Shown piece after piece: positions 17,811-26,284 of a stretch of 43,044 bases of DNA. The notes under the pieces were generated by a model. The model had not been told where the DNA came from, did no database searches, and saw only the letters and a list, made by a program, of their open reading frames with translations. Made by a program: the position numbers and the translations under genes. This DNA is from an uncultured Bacteroidales bacterium (GTDB lineage Bacteria > Bacteroidota > Bacteroidia > Bacteroidales > FEN-979). The DNA lies in assembly GCA_903885595.1 (NCBI GenBank), contig CAISJJ010000334.1:1-43044 (forward strand), given 5' to 3'. Numbering within the stretch: the first letter of the stretch is position 1; the number at the start of each line of letters is the position of its first letter.

Positions 17811-19574
17811 ATGAACTGGCATATAACCTATATAACCTGGATTCATGTAATAACGGCAATCATCAGCCTGCAATTGGTGTTCACAGTTTACAAGATGCAA
17901 AAAATCAGGGGACGTATTCCATTTATATGGATGATGGCCCTGTCGGCTTTCTGGTCTTTTGTCCTCTCCTTTGAATCAGCGGCACCAACTGTCACCGAAA
18001 AAGTCATATTGTCGCAATTCGAGTATTTTGCAAACATGGGTATCCCCCTGATGTTCCTGTTGTTTGTCCTCTCCTATAATTTTGATGATTCCTCCCGGCT
18101 GAAAAGATATTTCTGGTTATTCTGCATCGTTCCGGCGGCAACAATTCTGATTGTCTTTACCAATGAATACCACCATCTTCTCTGGACTGGTTTCTCCTGG
18201 AGTACAAATGGAAACAATATTCTTGTATATCACCATGGGCTTGTGTTTTATTTATCGATGGCTTATTCTCTTGGGCTGATCGTCCTTGGAAATGTTTTCC
18301 TGGTCTATTTTATTTACAAACGTCCGAAATATTACAAATCCAGGGCATGGTTTCTGTTTTTGGCCACGCTCTGTCCTTTGATTACAGGGTTTGTCTATAC
18401 ATCAGGCCTGAGCCCGGTTGAGGGGCTTGATATTTCGCCAATGGGAATTCTTATTGCGGGGTTGATTTTTTTCTGGGGCATCTCCAGTGGGCAACTATTC
18501 GACATTGTGCCGTTCAGTCAACAACTGATGATTGAAAAAATGACCGATGGTGTCATTATAGTTGATGAGCGAAATTTTATCATGGATATAAGCCCGGTTG
18601 CAGTTAAAGCCCTGCAGGTTAATGAACATATCTCCGGCAGAAAACTCGATATTGTCTTTCCTGCACTGAAGCAGGCTGTTGAAGGAGCTGACAGGCATGA
18701 GGAGCTGCGCAAAGAAATCCGGTTTGATATTCCCGAACCAAGATGGTTTGAAATGACCCGCTATCCCCTCAAGGAAGGCAAGAATAAATTTCTCGGAAGC
18801 ATGCTGATTCTGCATGACATCACGCATCGCAAGCGCACACAGATGCAGCTCCAGAAACTTGCGGAGGAACTCACCGAGTTAAACGCCATGAAGGACCGCC
18901 TCTATTCTATTATTGGCCATGATCTACGCAGTCCGTTCAACTCGATCCTGGGATTTTCCCAGTTGTTATCGGAATCGTACGATGATTTTTCTGACGAGGA
19001 GCGCAAACAATTTGCTTCCAATATCAGTATTGCCTCCCGAAGCGCTTTCAACCTTCTTGACAACTTATTGGAATGGTCGGCGGCCCAACTGGGTAAAACT
19101 GCTTTTTCACCTGAAGAATTGAACCTGAACCTGCTGGTGAATGAAACCTTCCTGCTGTTAAAGTTTAATGCTCAGAATAAAAGTATTTTATTGATAAATT
19201 CGGTTCCTCCGGCTTTGACTGTTTTTGCTGACAGGAATATGTTTATGACTGTTATCAGGAACCTTGTTTCAAACGGGATTAAATTTACCAAGAATGGCGG
19301 AACTGTCGAGGTGCTGGGAACCAGGCTTGAAAAAACCATCGAAGTAACGGTAGTCGACAATGGTATTGGCATGTCGGGCCAAATGATCGATAAACTTTTC
19401 CGGATCGACACACTGCTTTCCACACCGGGAACTGAGAATGAAAAGGGCACCGGACTGGGTTTAATCCTCTCCAGGGAGTTCATCGGGAAACATAAGGGAA
19501 CACTGAATGTATACAGCGAACCTGGTAAGGGAAGCCGTTTTGTTATTACATTAAATCTCCCAGGTATCTCCTGA
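17811..19574 (+). CDS. membrane sensor histidine kinase (7TM, PAS, HisKA, HATPase)
   Basis: 587 residues. Residues 1 to ~225 form about seven membrane spans of the 7TM histidine-kinase N-terminal type. A PAS-like sensor domain follows (about 235-345), then HisKA with the phospho-acceptor His near 369 in SIIGHDLRSPFNSILGFSQ, and a HATPase domain with N box NLVSNGIKFTKNGG, G1 box VVDNGIGMS and G2 box GTGLGLILS. No receiver domain or response regulator gene is next to it, so it is an orphan. The last 24 bp overlap the 3' end of korB on the other strand, which could create antisense or termination interference. Confidence 0.92.
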   Translation: MNWHITYITWIHVITAIISLQLVFTVYKMQKIRGRIPFIWMMALSAFWSFVLSFESAAPTVTEKVILSQFEYFANMGIPLMFLLFVLSYNFDDSSRLKRYFWLFCIVPAATILIVFTNEYHHLLWTGFSWSTNGNNILVYHHGLVFYLSMAYSLGLIVLGNVFLVYFIYKRPKYYKSRAWFLFLATLCPLITGFVYTSGLSPVEGLDISPMGILIAGLIFFWGISSGQLFDIVPFSQQLMIEKMTDGVIIVDERNFIMDISPVAVKALQVNEHISGRKLDIVFPALKQAVEGADRHEELRKEIRFDIPEPRWFEMTRYPLKEGKNKFLGSMLILHDITHRKRTQMQLQKLAEELTELNAMKDRLYSIIGHDLRSPFNSILGFSQLLSESYDDFSDEERKQFASNISIASRSAFNLLDNLLEWSAAQLGKTAFSPEELNLNLLVNETFLLLKFNAQNKSILLINSVPPALTVFADRNMFMTVIRNLVSNGIKFTKNGGTVEVLGTRLEKTIEVTVVDNGIGMSGQMIDKLFRIDTLLSTPGTENEKGTGLGLILSREFIGKHKGTLNVYSEPGKGSRFVITLNLPGIS

Positions 19575-20588
19575 ATTCAGCAAATCATCTACGTTCTTGA
19601 TCTTCGAGGTTTGCTTGGCATATTTTATCTGCTCTTCCACCAGATCATCGTAAGTAGGATACATGGCTGAACGGATTACGCCGAATACCATGGGGAAATG
19701 AGGAGGCGCCAGTTTGGCAAGCATGAGCTGAATTCCAGGATCCTGGCTGTACTGGTCATGAATAAGGATGTCATCAACGGTAATTCCATTTTTCCCGATC
19801 TCTGCCACTTCGAGCATGGTATCTTTCAGAATTAGTCCTTTTTCATTGTTTTTGCCGAACACCATGGGAGCGCCGTTTTTTAATATGAGCATGGTTTCGT
19901 CTTTCACATCCTTACCGGTCACACACGCATGGGCCTTGTCGGCGAAGATGATGCAGTTTTCCATGATTTCGGTCACTGATGTTCCATCGTGTTTGGCAGC
20001 TTCGAACATGCATTCGGTCATCAGCGCGATATTATTGTCGGGAACACGGGCAAAAAAGGTACCCTGAGCGCCCATTACCAGTTCGCCGATGTTGAACGGA
20101 TGCTCAATAGTTCCCATAGGAGAGGTTTTTGTTACCTTTCCCATCGGAGTCGTGGGCGAATACTGGCCTTTGGTAAGACCATAGATCTGGTTGTTGAACA
20201 GAAGGATATTCAGGTCGACATTTCGGCGGATCACATGGATGAAATGGTTCCCACCAATAGCGAGTGAATCGCCATCACCGGTAACTGTCCATACACTCAG
20301 CCGGGGGTTGGCGATTTTAACACCTGTGGAGATCGCAGCTGCACGCCCATGAATGCCATGAATCCCATATGTGTTGACGTAATAGGGGAACCTGGAGGAA
20401 CACCCGATGCCGGAAACGAGGCAGAAGTTCTCCTTGCGGTAACCGATTTTAGGAAATACACGTTCAACAGCAGCCAGGATGGCGTGGCCTCCGCAACCAG
20501 GGCACCATTTTACCATCTGGTCGCTTTCAAAATCTGCTTTGGAAAGTTGAACATTGGTACGTTCAACGGTCATATTTACGAATTCCAT
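19551..20588 (-). CDS. korB: 2-oxoacid:ferredoxin oxidoreductase, beta subunit (2-oxoglutarate type)
   Basis: 345 residues. TPP-binding half of a ferredoxin-dependent 2-oxoacid oxidoreductase: WCPGCGGHAIL near residue 28, GIGCSSR, HGIHGRAAAISTGVK, and the TPP/Mg motif TGDGDSLAIGGNHFIH with NNQIYGLTKGQ. It works with KorA to oxidise the 2-oxoacid to acyl-CoA, CO2 and reduced ferredoxin, or the reverse. One base separates it from the korA stop codon, so translation is likely coupled. 2-Oxoglutarate is the most probable substrate from overall similarity, not from a decisive residue. Overlaps the kinase gene by 24 bp. Confidence 0.9.
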   Translation of the reverse strand: MEFVNMTVERTNVQLSKADFESDQMVKWCPGCGGHAILAAVERVFPKIGYRKENFCLVSGIGCSSRFPYYVNTYGIHGIHGRAAAISTGVKIANPRLSVWTVTGDGDSLAIGGNHFIHVIRRNVDLNILLFNNQIYGLTKGQYSPTTPMGKVTKTSPMGTIEHPFNIGELVMGAQGTFFARVPDNNIALMTECMFEAAKHDGTSVTEIMENCIIFADKAHACVTGKDVKDETMLILKNGAPMVFGKNNEKGLILKDTMLEVAEIGKNGITVDDILIHDQYSQDPGIQLMLAKLAPPHFPMVFGVIRSAMYPTYDDLVEEQIKYAKQTSKIKNVDDLLNSGDTWEI

Positions 20589-20589
20589 G

Positions 20590-22440
20590 TTATTTCTCCT
20601 CTAAAAGTTTGTTAAACTCATCTGTTAACTCATTGATCATGAAAGGCAAGCCTTGTACCTTGTTGAACTGGTGAATATTGGGCATGGGAAACTTCATGCG
20701 GAGGTAATTCACAAATTGTCCGCTGTTAAGCTCACAAACCACGATCTTTTTAAAGCCTTTCAGAACCTTTTCCGTATTTTTCGGAAGCGGCATGATGTAA
20801 TGAAAATGGGCATGACTGATGTTTTTTCCTTCTTTCTGCATCAGACTTACAGCCGAATGCACAGCGCCATAGGTGCCGCCCCAGCTAACGACCAGCAAGT
20901 CGCCTTCAGCCGGACCATCAATTTCCTGTTCAGGGATAAAGTCGGCTACCTTTTCCACTTTGGCTGCACGAAAGTCGGTCATTATCTGGTGGTTCATCGG
21001 ATCAGTTGAAACCGTTCCGACGATATTTTCTTTTTCAAGTCCTCCGATACGATGGCGCAGACCTTCAGTGCCCGGAATGGCCCATTGGCGCACCAGTGTT
21101 TCAGGGTCGCGCCGGTAGGGTTTAAAATCAGGATCATTGGCCTCAGCGATAGGTGGGTTGATTTCAGGCATATCGGCCATTTTCGGGATACGGAACAAGG
21201 CTGAACCGAAACCAAGATAACCATCGGTAAGGAGGATGGCAGGTGTCATGTGCTCCATCGACAGTTTGGCCGTCATGTAAGCATAATAAAAACAATTTTC
21301 TGACGATGATGCAGCAACTACGATGACCGGACATTCGCCATTGCGGCCGAACAGGGCCTGGTATAAGTCGCTCTGTTCCGATTTTGTCGGCAGGCCGGTT
21401 GAAGGACCGCCCCGCTGAACATTCACGATGACCAATGGCAACTCAGTGATAACAGCAAGTCCGATTGCTTCGCTTTTAAGCGACAGCCCGGGGCCTGAAG
21501 TTGTTGTACAAGCCAATGCGCCTGTAAACGATGCCCCGATTGCTGAACAGATCCCTGCAATTTCATCTTCTGCCTGAAAAACCTTAGCCCCCAGGGATTT
21601 GTGTTTTGCAAGTTCCATAAGGATTTCGGTGGCCGGAGTGATAGGGTAGGAGCCCAGGAACAGGGGCCGTCCCGATTTTTCAGCGGCAGCAAGCAACCCC
21701 CATGCCGTGGCTACGTTACCGGTAATATTGCGGTAACGGCCTTTTTCCATATTGGCAGCGCCAACCTGGATAACGGATTCGAGGGCTTCAATTGTATCGG
21801 CGTAATTATATCCGGCCTGAAGCACAATTTTATTGATTTCAACCAGTTCAGGTTTTTTCTTGAATTTTTGCTCAAAATACTTGAACGACGGCTTAAGATC
21901 TCTGTTGAAGATGTAATACAACATTCCCAGAGCAAACATATTTTTGCTTCGCTCCGCAATTTTATTTTCAATCCCAAGCTCCTTCAGGCTCTCTTTTGTC
22001 AACGTGGTTATCGGCGCTTTGACCATGTTGAAACTCTCAAGTGAGTTGTCGGTCAATGGGTTCAGCTTGTAACCAGCTTTTTCGATCGCTTTGTCGTCAT
22101 AGGCATCCGTATCGGTGAGAATGGTAGCACCTTTTTTAGCCCATTTCAGATTTGCTTTAAGAGATGCAGGATTCATGGCAACCAGCACATCCACGAGGTC
22201 ACCGGTAGTAAAAATCTTCGAACTGCCCATATGAACCTGGAACCCTGAAACGCCGGCAACGGTGTTTTGGGGAGCGCGGATTTCAGCAGGAAAATCAGGA
22301 AAAGTAGCAAGGTCGTTTCCAACAATAGCAGCCACATCCGAAAACATGCTGCCGGTGAGTTGCATACCATCGCCTGAGTCGCCGACAAACTTCACCACCA
22401 CCTCTTCACGTTCAATAACAGGTCTTTTTTTCTTAGCCAT
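20590..22440 (-). CDS. korA: 2-oxoacid:ferredoxin oxidoreductase, fused gamma-alpha subunit
   Basis: 616 residues. The N-terminal ~190 residues are the gamma domain (VVKFVGDSGDGMQLTGSMFSD, then FPAEIRAPQ), fused to the alpha/pyrimidine-binding domain (GSYPITPATEILMELAKH, TTTSGPGLSLKSEAIGLA, VQRGGPSTGLPTKSEQSDL) and the C-terminal domain II (VSWGGTYGAVHSAV). Fusion of gamma and alpha is the normal form of the two-subunit Kor enzymes. First gene of korAB, with promoter at 22462-22490, divergent from a ferredoxin gene that is a plausible electron carrier for it. Confidence 0.92.
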   Translation of the reverse strand: MAKKKRPVIEREEVVVKFVGDSGDGMQLTGSMFSDVAAIVGNDLATFPDFPAEIRAPQNTVAGVSGFQVHMGSSKIFTTGDLVDVLVAMNPASLKANLKWAKKGATILTDTDAYDDKAIEKAGYKLNPLTDNSLESFNMVKAPITTLTKESLKELGIENKIAERSKNMFALGMLYYIFNRDLKPSFKYFEQKFKKKPELVEINKIVLQAGYNYADTIEALESVIQVGAANMEKGRYRNITGNVATAWGLLAAAEKSGRPLFLGSYPITPATEILMELAKHKSLGAKVFQAEDEIAGICSAIGASFTGALACTTTSGPGLSLKSEAIGLAVITELPLVIVNVQRGGPSTGLPTKSEQSDLYQALFGRNGECPVIVVAASSSENCFYYAYMTAKLSMEHMTPAILLTDGYLGFGSALFRIPKMADMPEINPPIAEANDPDFKPYRRDPETLVRQWAIPGTEGLRHRIGGLEKENIVGTVSTDPMNHQIMTDFRAAKVEKVADFIPEQEIDGPAEGDLLVVSWGGTYGAVHSAVSLMQKEGKNISHAHFHYIMPLPKNTEKVLKGFKKIVVCELNSGQFVNYLRMKFPMPNIHQFNKVQGLPFMINELTDEFNKLLEEK

Positions 22441-22461
22441 AGCATCATTGTTTTAGTGGCA

Positions 22462-22490
22462 CAAAGTTACTCAATTAACTGTAAAGGCAA
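22462..22490 (-). promoter_or_regulatory. promoter of korAB
   Basis: On the minus strand TTG (22490-22488), an 18-base spacer, then TAACTTTG (22469-22462), 21 bp upstream of the korA start. Good match to the Bacteroidota form. Confidence 0.65.
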
Positions 22491-22540
22491 AGCGTAAGAC
22501 ACAAAACTTCTTTTCAAAATTCATTGTCCTGAAGTCTGAA

Positions 22541-22572
22541 TCCTGTCAGGGTGGCGATCCCTGTCAGGGTGG
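22541..22572. repeat. two copies of CCTGTCAGGGTGG
   Basis: TCCTGTCAGGGTGG and CCCTGTCAGGGTGG spaced 18 bp apart between korA and the ferredoxin gene. The core CCCTG-T-CAGGG is palindromic and also found at 4955-4968. Could be a dispersed repeat or a tandem regulator site between the two divergent promoters. Confidence 0.55.
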
Positions 22573-22610
22573 AGTTTTTTGTGATAAAAAAGAACAATTA
22601 TTACCTGCGA

Positions 22611-22640
22611 TTGCTGATTCCCGGAATTTATTTATCTTTG
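22611..22640 (+). promoter_or_regulatory. promoter of the ferredoxin gene
   Basis: TTG at 22611-22613, 19-base spacer, TATCTTTG at 22633-22640: a perfect TAnnTTTG box. Transcription would start near 22647, leaving a leader of about 48 bases. Confidence 0.7.
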
Positions 22641-22659
22641 CCATGAAAATTATAAACTC

Positions 22660-22678
22660 GTCCTGCATTTTGCAGGAC
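22660..22678 (+). promoter_or_regulatory. hairpin in the ferredoxin leader
   Basis: GTCCTGCA, three-base loop TTT, TGCAGGAC: perfect 8-bp stem in the predicted 5' untranslated leader, 16 bp before the start codon. There is no T-run, so it is not a terminator. It may stabilise the mRNA or bind a regulator. Confidence 0.5.
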
Positions 22679-22694
22679 ACAAACTCAATAAGTC

Positions 22695-22862
22695 ATGGCT
22701 TATAAAATTAATGATGATTGCACCGCTTGCGGAACTTGCATTGATGAGTGCCCCGTGGAAGCTATTTCTGAAGGTGATATCTACAAAATTGATCCTGAAG
22801 TTTGTACCGATTGCGGTGCTTGCGCTGATGTTTGCCCGGTAGAAGCAATTCATCCGGAATAA
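22695..22862 (+). CDS. 2[4Fe-4S] ferredoxin, 55 aa
   Basis: A 55-residue bacterial-type ferredoxin. Two typical cluster motifs are complete: CTACGTCIDECP and CTDCGACADVCP, each CX2CX2CX3CP. It is an acidic low-potential electron carrier in the cytoplasm, probably for the ferredoxin-linked 2-oxoacid oxidoreductases encoded nearby. It has its own promoter, a leader hairpin and a strong terminator, so it is a monocistronic unit divergent from korAB. Length is exactly that of clostridial-type ferredoxins. The start ATG directly precedes the conserved AYKINDDC sequence. Confidence 0.95.
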   Translation: MAYKINDDCTACGTCIDECPVEAISEGDIYKIDPEVCTDCGACADVCPVEAIHPE

Positions 22863-22880
22863 TCAGTAACTGATTTCTGA

Positions 22881-22910
22881 AAAAGCCATCCGACGGGGTG
22901 GCTTTTTTTT
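22881..22910 (+). terminator. intrinsic terminator of the ferredoxin gene
   Basis: AAAAGCCATCC and GGGTGGCTTTT form an 11-bp stem with one G-U pair and a 4-base loop, followed by a run of T, 19 bp after the stop codon. Confidence 0.85.
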
Positions 22911-22927
22911 TATCCATACCCCATTGA

Positions 22928-23013
22928 AGAGACGGGTTTAAACCCGTCTCTACGAACGCGTAACCGGTTTGCGATGAATGATGTAAAGACGGGTTTAAAA
23001 CCTATCTCTACGG
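22928..23013. repeat. two palindromic repeats with core GACGGGTTTAAACCCGTC
   Basis: 22928-22951 is a perfect 24-bp palindrome centred on TTTAAA. A second, decayed copy is at 22985-23011 (GACGGGTTTAAAACCTATCTC). They lie between the ferredoxin terminator and the lpxH stop codon. Dispersed palindromes of this look occur in many environmental bacterial genomes; here I can only say they are two related copies. Confidence 0.7.
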
Positions 23014-23022
23014 AGGGGCAAA

Positions 23023-23787
23023 TCAGGTTGTGGGAAATTTTTTTAAATCCAAACATTCTCCGTCAAAAACGGCATAGGTGAAATGCGTCAGCCAATCGCC
23101 CAGCACCAGCTGGCGGGCTGTGCTGCTAAGCCGGATGTCGAGCGGAAAATGATAATGGCCGTAAATCAGGTAATTCAGATCAGGATTCTGTTTTAACAGC
23201 TCATTTGAATGAACCGTAATACGCTGCTGAATAAGCCTGAGTGTGATATCCTCATCTCTTTTTTCCTTTTCAATGGAGGCTTTACGGCTTTTTCGTGACC
23301 AGAACAATGCCATTTTGATGCCCATATCGGGGTGGATCAGGCGGAATAACCATTGATTGACAGGGCTGGCAAATATTTTTTTAATTAATTTATAACCGTG
23401 ATCGCCAGGGCCTAAACCATCGCCATGCGCCAGGTAAAAATGCATACCATTGAACTCCCGGAACTCAGGATCACGGTGAAGCTGAATGTTCAGTTCTTCA
23501 GTAAGGTAATCGAAAGCCCACATGTCGTGATTCCCGCGGAACAGATGAACAGGAATACCAGCATCAGTAATTTCTGCCAGTTTGCCCAGTAAACGTGCAT
23601 ACCCGCGTGGAATGGCCGTCTTGTATTCAAACCAGAAGTCGAACAGATCGCCCATCAGGAAAATTTCGGAAGCATCAGCACGAACCATTTCAAGCCAGGC
23701 CACCAGCCTTTTTTCCCGCATCAGGCTGCTTGCATGATCAGGAATACCCAAATGAAAATCAGAGGCGAAATAAACCTTTTGCCGCAT
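23023..23787 (-). CDS. lpxH: UDP-2,3-diacylglucosamine diphosphatase-like metallophosphoesterase
   Basis: 254 residues of the calcineurin-like phosphoesterase fold. Metal-site motifs are complete and in order: ASDFHLG (8-14), MGDLFDFWFEY (45-55), RGNHDMW, LAHGDGLGPGDHGYK and IYGHYHFP. The GDLFDFWFEY and HGDGLGPGD forms are typical of the LpxH branch, which removes UMP from UDP-2,3-diacylglucosamine in lipid A synthesis at the inner membrane face. Bacteroidota use LpxH for this step. The gene stands alone, with a truncated lipoprotein gene upstream on the same strand. LpxH is the best call; a generic UDP-sugar pyrophosphatase is the alternative. Confidence 0.85.
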   Translation of the reverse strand: MRQKVYFASDFHLGIPDHASSLMREKRLVAWLEMVRADASEIFLMGDLFDFWFEYKTAIPRGYARLLGKLAEITDAGIPVHLFRGNHDMWAFDYLTEELNIQLHRDPEFREFNGMHFYLAHGDGLGPGDHGYKLIKKIFASPVNQWLFRLIHPDMGIKMALFWSRKSRKASIEKEKRDEDITLRLIQQRITVHSNELLKQNPDLNYLIYGHYHFPLDIRLSSTARQLVLGDWLTHFTYAVFDGECLDLKKFPTT

Positions 23788-23860
23788 GGCTTAAATTTCG
23801 GGCAATTTAGTAAAATTTTACAATGCCTGGGAAGCGTATTGTTATGAAAAGAGAAAAAGT

Positions 23861-23937
23861 AAAATGCAAAATGCAAAATGCAAAGTGCAAAAGGCAAAGC
23901 GAATAATGTGAAGTGTAAAATGTAAAGGAAAAAATAC
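23861..23937. repeat. heptamer array, AAAATGC family
   Basis: Eleven units in unbroken 7-bp phase: AAAATGC three times, AAAGTGC, AAAAGGC, AAAGCGA, ATAATGT, GAAGTGT, AAAATGT, AAAGGAA, AAAATAC. Lies between the lpxH start and the end of the truncated lipoprotein gene. Confidence 0.85.
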
Positions 23938-23963
23938 AGAAAATGATGTTTTTCAGGGCAATG

Positions 23964-24692
23964 TCATTTTCGGACCTGGGTTTTTTGCCGCAATTCCAAT
24001 ACCCGTTCGTGATGGAACTTCACATGTTTGTTATCAGGGTACCGTACTGAAAGGGCCGAATCTAACAGCTCATAATAACGGAAATCCTCATCAGGGCTGA
24101 GAACCGGGCTGAGTCCGAATGCATAATTTAAAATTATCAGGGAAGCAAGAGATTCGGGGTGTTTGGTAAGGAAAGCAATTTCGAATGCACGTTGTTGTTC
24201 CCATATACTACGGAATAATGTATCAAGTTTCTGGGTTAAAGGATAGTAATCCGCACTGTCTTGTCTCTCAGCAAGCAGCATTTCGAGGGAATCAACCTGT
24301 GTTTCGTTTTGCCGGGTATAACGGAAGAAATCATTCAATGACATGGCATCAGCCGGGCCTTTGAGGATCACATTGTCGGGAAAGTCGCGAGCGCTGCCCG
24401 ATAGTTCGATGGAGTCACCCGCGTGCAGCAGTAATACCAGGATCTTTCCGGATTGCGCTTTCAGGAGCCAGAATCCTGGTTCTTTTATGATGGGATTGAA
24501 GCTGAATTTTCCGATTTGTCCCAGGACAACCGAATCAATGACATGAATTTCCCGGGTATCCATCTCTTGAAAAATCAGTTTGAAGCCCTGTGCATCTGGA
24601 AAACATCCATTAATGGAGGCATTGTTGCTGGTTTGATGAAGACAGGATGAAAGGAAAACCAATATTGCAAACGTCAAAATAATTTTCTTCAT
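23964..24692 (-). CDS. DUF4369-like lipoprotein lacking the usual thioredoxin domain
   Basis: 242 residues from the chosen start (MKKIILTFAILVFLSSC), a lipoprotein signal with Cys at residue 17; an ATG eight codons upstream is possible. The mature part (about 25-125) looks like the DUF4369 beta domain that precedes thioredoxin/peroxiredoxin domains in many Bacteroidota proteins, followed by a helical region ending NKHVKFHHERVLELRQK, where the redox domain normally begins. Here the protein stops and no CXXC domain follows in any frame; the heptamer array at 23861 lies just beyond. So it is either a truncated relic or a domain-loss paralogue. Family assignment is by memory of domain style and is moderate. 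Confidence 0.6.
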   Translation of the reverse strand: MKKIILTFAILVFLSSCLHQTSNNASINGCFPDAQGFKLIFQEMDTREIHVIDSVVLGQIGKFSFNPIIKEPGFWLLKAQSGKILVLLLHAGDSIELSGSARDFPDNVILKGPADAMSLNDFFRYTRQNETQVDSLEMLLAERQDSADYYPLTQKLDTLFRSIWEQQRAFEIAFLTKHPESLASLIILNYAFGLSPVLSPDEDFRYYELLDSALSVRYPDNKHVKFHHERVLELRQKTQVRK

Positions 24693-24774
24693 GATTTTAC
24701 AATTTTGCCTTTTCATTAATCGCTATTTATTCACGATCGCATTTATTTTTTTCAGGTGTTCGTGAATGCTATTC

Positions 24775-24810
24775 ATTTCGCTATTTCGCTACCTCGCCAC
24801 CTCACTACTT
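24775..24810. repeat. octamer array, ATTTCGCT family, at Nudix gene stop
   Basis: ATTTCGCT twice, ACCTCGCC, ACCTCACT, ACTTCTCT in 8-bp phase. The Nudix stop codon (24805-24807) is inside the last unit. Same family as 31066-31140 and 36612-36663. Confidence 0.8.
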
Positions 24811-25260
24811 CTCTTTACGCCATTTCATCAGTTCTCCGACAATAAATTTATCGATCGGGAAGGTAAAATCGCCTGCATTCAGCTGATCAATCCTAACCCA
24901 CCTGAAACATTGGGCACCATCAACAGGAGGAATATCATTTTTTACTCCGGTAGTGCGAAAAAGAAAAGGTTTCCTTGCCATAACAAGGTAGTATATGTTG
25001 AAAAGCTGCATGTCGGAGGGGAGGAGGGTTGTAGGCTGGTAAAAATCAGTCGTATAGAAGTGAGAAATGATTTCGATCGGTGTGTCAAGCTCTTCAATAA
25101 ATTCGCGTTTGAGACATTCAATGGTGCCCTCACCAAATTGCAACCCACCACCGGGGAACTTTGTCATGTAAATCCCGAGCCTGAATTCATCGGTTACAAG
25201 AACACAGTCGTCGTCAATAAGAAATCCATAAACCCGGATGTTGAACTGATTTATTGCCAT
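24805..25260 (-). CDS. Nudix hydrolase
   Basis: 151 residues from the start MAINQFNIRVYGFL. An upstream ATG at 25308 is rejected because a good -7 box (TATTTTTG, minus strand 25283-25276) lies inside that extension. The Nudix box is present from Gly38 to Glu57: GX5EX7REFIEEL, with Glu53, Glu56 and Glu57 as the metal ligands, lacking only the final Gly. The enzyme hydrolyses a nucleoside diphosphate linked to another moiety; substrate unknown. Its stop codon lies in an octamer array. On the same strand as the exonuclease gene 97 bp upstream. Confidence 0.85.
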   Translation of the reverse strand: MAINQFNIRVYGFLIDDDCVLVTDEFRLGIYMTKFPGGGLQFGEGTIECLKREFIEELDTPIEIISHFYTTDFYQPTTLLPSDMQLFNIYYLVMARKPFLFRTTGVKNDIPPVDGAQCFRWVRIDQLNAGDFTFPIDKFIVGELMKWRKEK

Positions 25261-25275
25261 AGCAGAATTTGATGG

Positions 25276-25283
25276 CAAAAATA
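25276..25283 (-). promoter_or_regulatory. -7 box of the Nudix gene
   Basis: TATTTTTG on the minus strand, 15 bp upstream of the start at 25260. Its position decides between the two possible starts. Confidence 0.45.
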
Positions 25284-25356
25284 GCTGAAATTCACTTACT
25301 AACCGCATTCATGCTGACTGGAGATTACAACATGGAATACCAATTGGTGAGGTAAT

Positions 25357-26085
25357 TCAGCCAACAACCTGGATTTCCGCCTCCCCGATAACAGGCTTTC
25401 CTTTGAATCGCAGAAACAGGTTTACGATGGTCACAACATCCTTCTGACAATAGGTTACAATACGCTGAAGGTCATGTTCCTGCCAGTAAACCCGTGATAC
25501 ATCTTCGCCTTTTATGTCATCCTTTGGGGTTGGAATATTAAAAACTGTTGCAAGCAGTTCCAGGGATGTATAATTTTTATAATCCCCAAACTTCCACAAC
25601 TCCATGGTATCGAGATGATTGACCTCCCATGGTTTCTTGCCCGACAGGTCAAGAACTGCAGGCACTTCCAGTCCGTTGATCAGCATGCGACGGATCAGGT
25701 AAGGGTAGTCAAACTCTTTCCCGTTATGGGCGCAGAGGTAGGTGATCTTTTTTGCGATCAGTTTATTCAGCAAATCAATAAAACCAGACAGCAGATCTTT
25801 TTCTTCATCGCCTGAAAAAGATTTTATCCACAGAGTATTGTTACGCAAAACTCCCGTTGAGATGCACACGATCTTACCGAATTCGGCATAAATACCAGCC
25901 CGGTCGTAAACCTCACCGGACTTTACGATTCCGTCGGCGCTGAATTTTTCAATCCGGGTGAGCTGACTTGCTTTTTTTTCCCACAGTGCAGTGTAATTTG
26001 GCGGCAGTTGATCATGGGAAGGATACTGCGGTACGGTCTCGATATCCAGGAACAGAATGTTCTCAATATTGTAATTTTCCAGCAT
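25357..26085 (-). CDS. predicted 3'-5' exonuclease, DEDDy PolB-like
   Basis: 242 residues of the RNase H-like fold. Exo I motif is LFLDIETVP with Asp14 and Glu16; Exo II is in YLCAHNGKEFDYPYLIRRM; Exo III is YCQKDVVTIVNLFLRF, where Tyr precedes Asp by four residues as in DEDDy enzymes. Typical stand-alone proteins of this family in Bacteroidota are about this length and lack a polymerase domain; the role is thought to be DNA repair or processing, but no substrate is certain. Nothing unusual in composition. Convergence with other genes is absent; it is between mnmD and the Nudix gene on the same strand. Confidence 0.85.
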   Translation of the reverse strand: MLENYNIENILFLDIETVPQYPSHDQLPPNYTALWEKKASQLTRIEKFSADGIVKSGEVYDRAGIYAEFGKIVCISTGVLRNNTLWIKSFSGDEEKDLLSGFIDLLNKLIAKKITYLCAHNGKEFDYPYLIRRMLINGLEVPAVLDLSGKKPWEVNHLDTMELWKFGDYKNYTSLELLATVFNIPTPKDDIKGEDVSRVYWQEHDLQRIVTYCQKDVVTIVNLFLRFKGKPVIGEAEIQVVG

Positions 26086-26284
26086 ATCCGTTGTTTTTAG
26101 AGTTCGTTTGATTTTTGTAAAATTTTGTAAAGAGCATGATCATAATTAATTATTTCAAAAATCTTTGTGCATCGTACCAGGATATCCGGGATAATTCACA
26201 TTCATTGCTTAATCTCTGAAACATCAAAAGGTAAAGGTATTGTTGAAAACTTTCCGGATTGAACAGATACAAAGTTAATTTCGT

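Noticed and set aside
25261-25308. Longer Nudix protein starting at 25308
   Set aside because: A -7 promoter box (25276-25283) lies inside this extension and the family fold begins at the later start.
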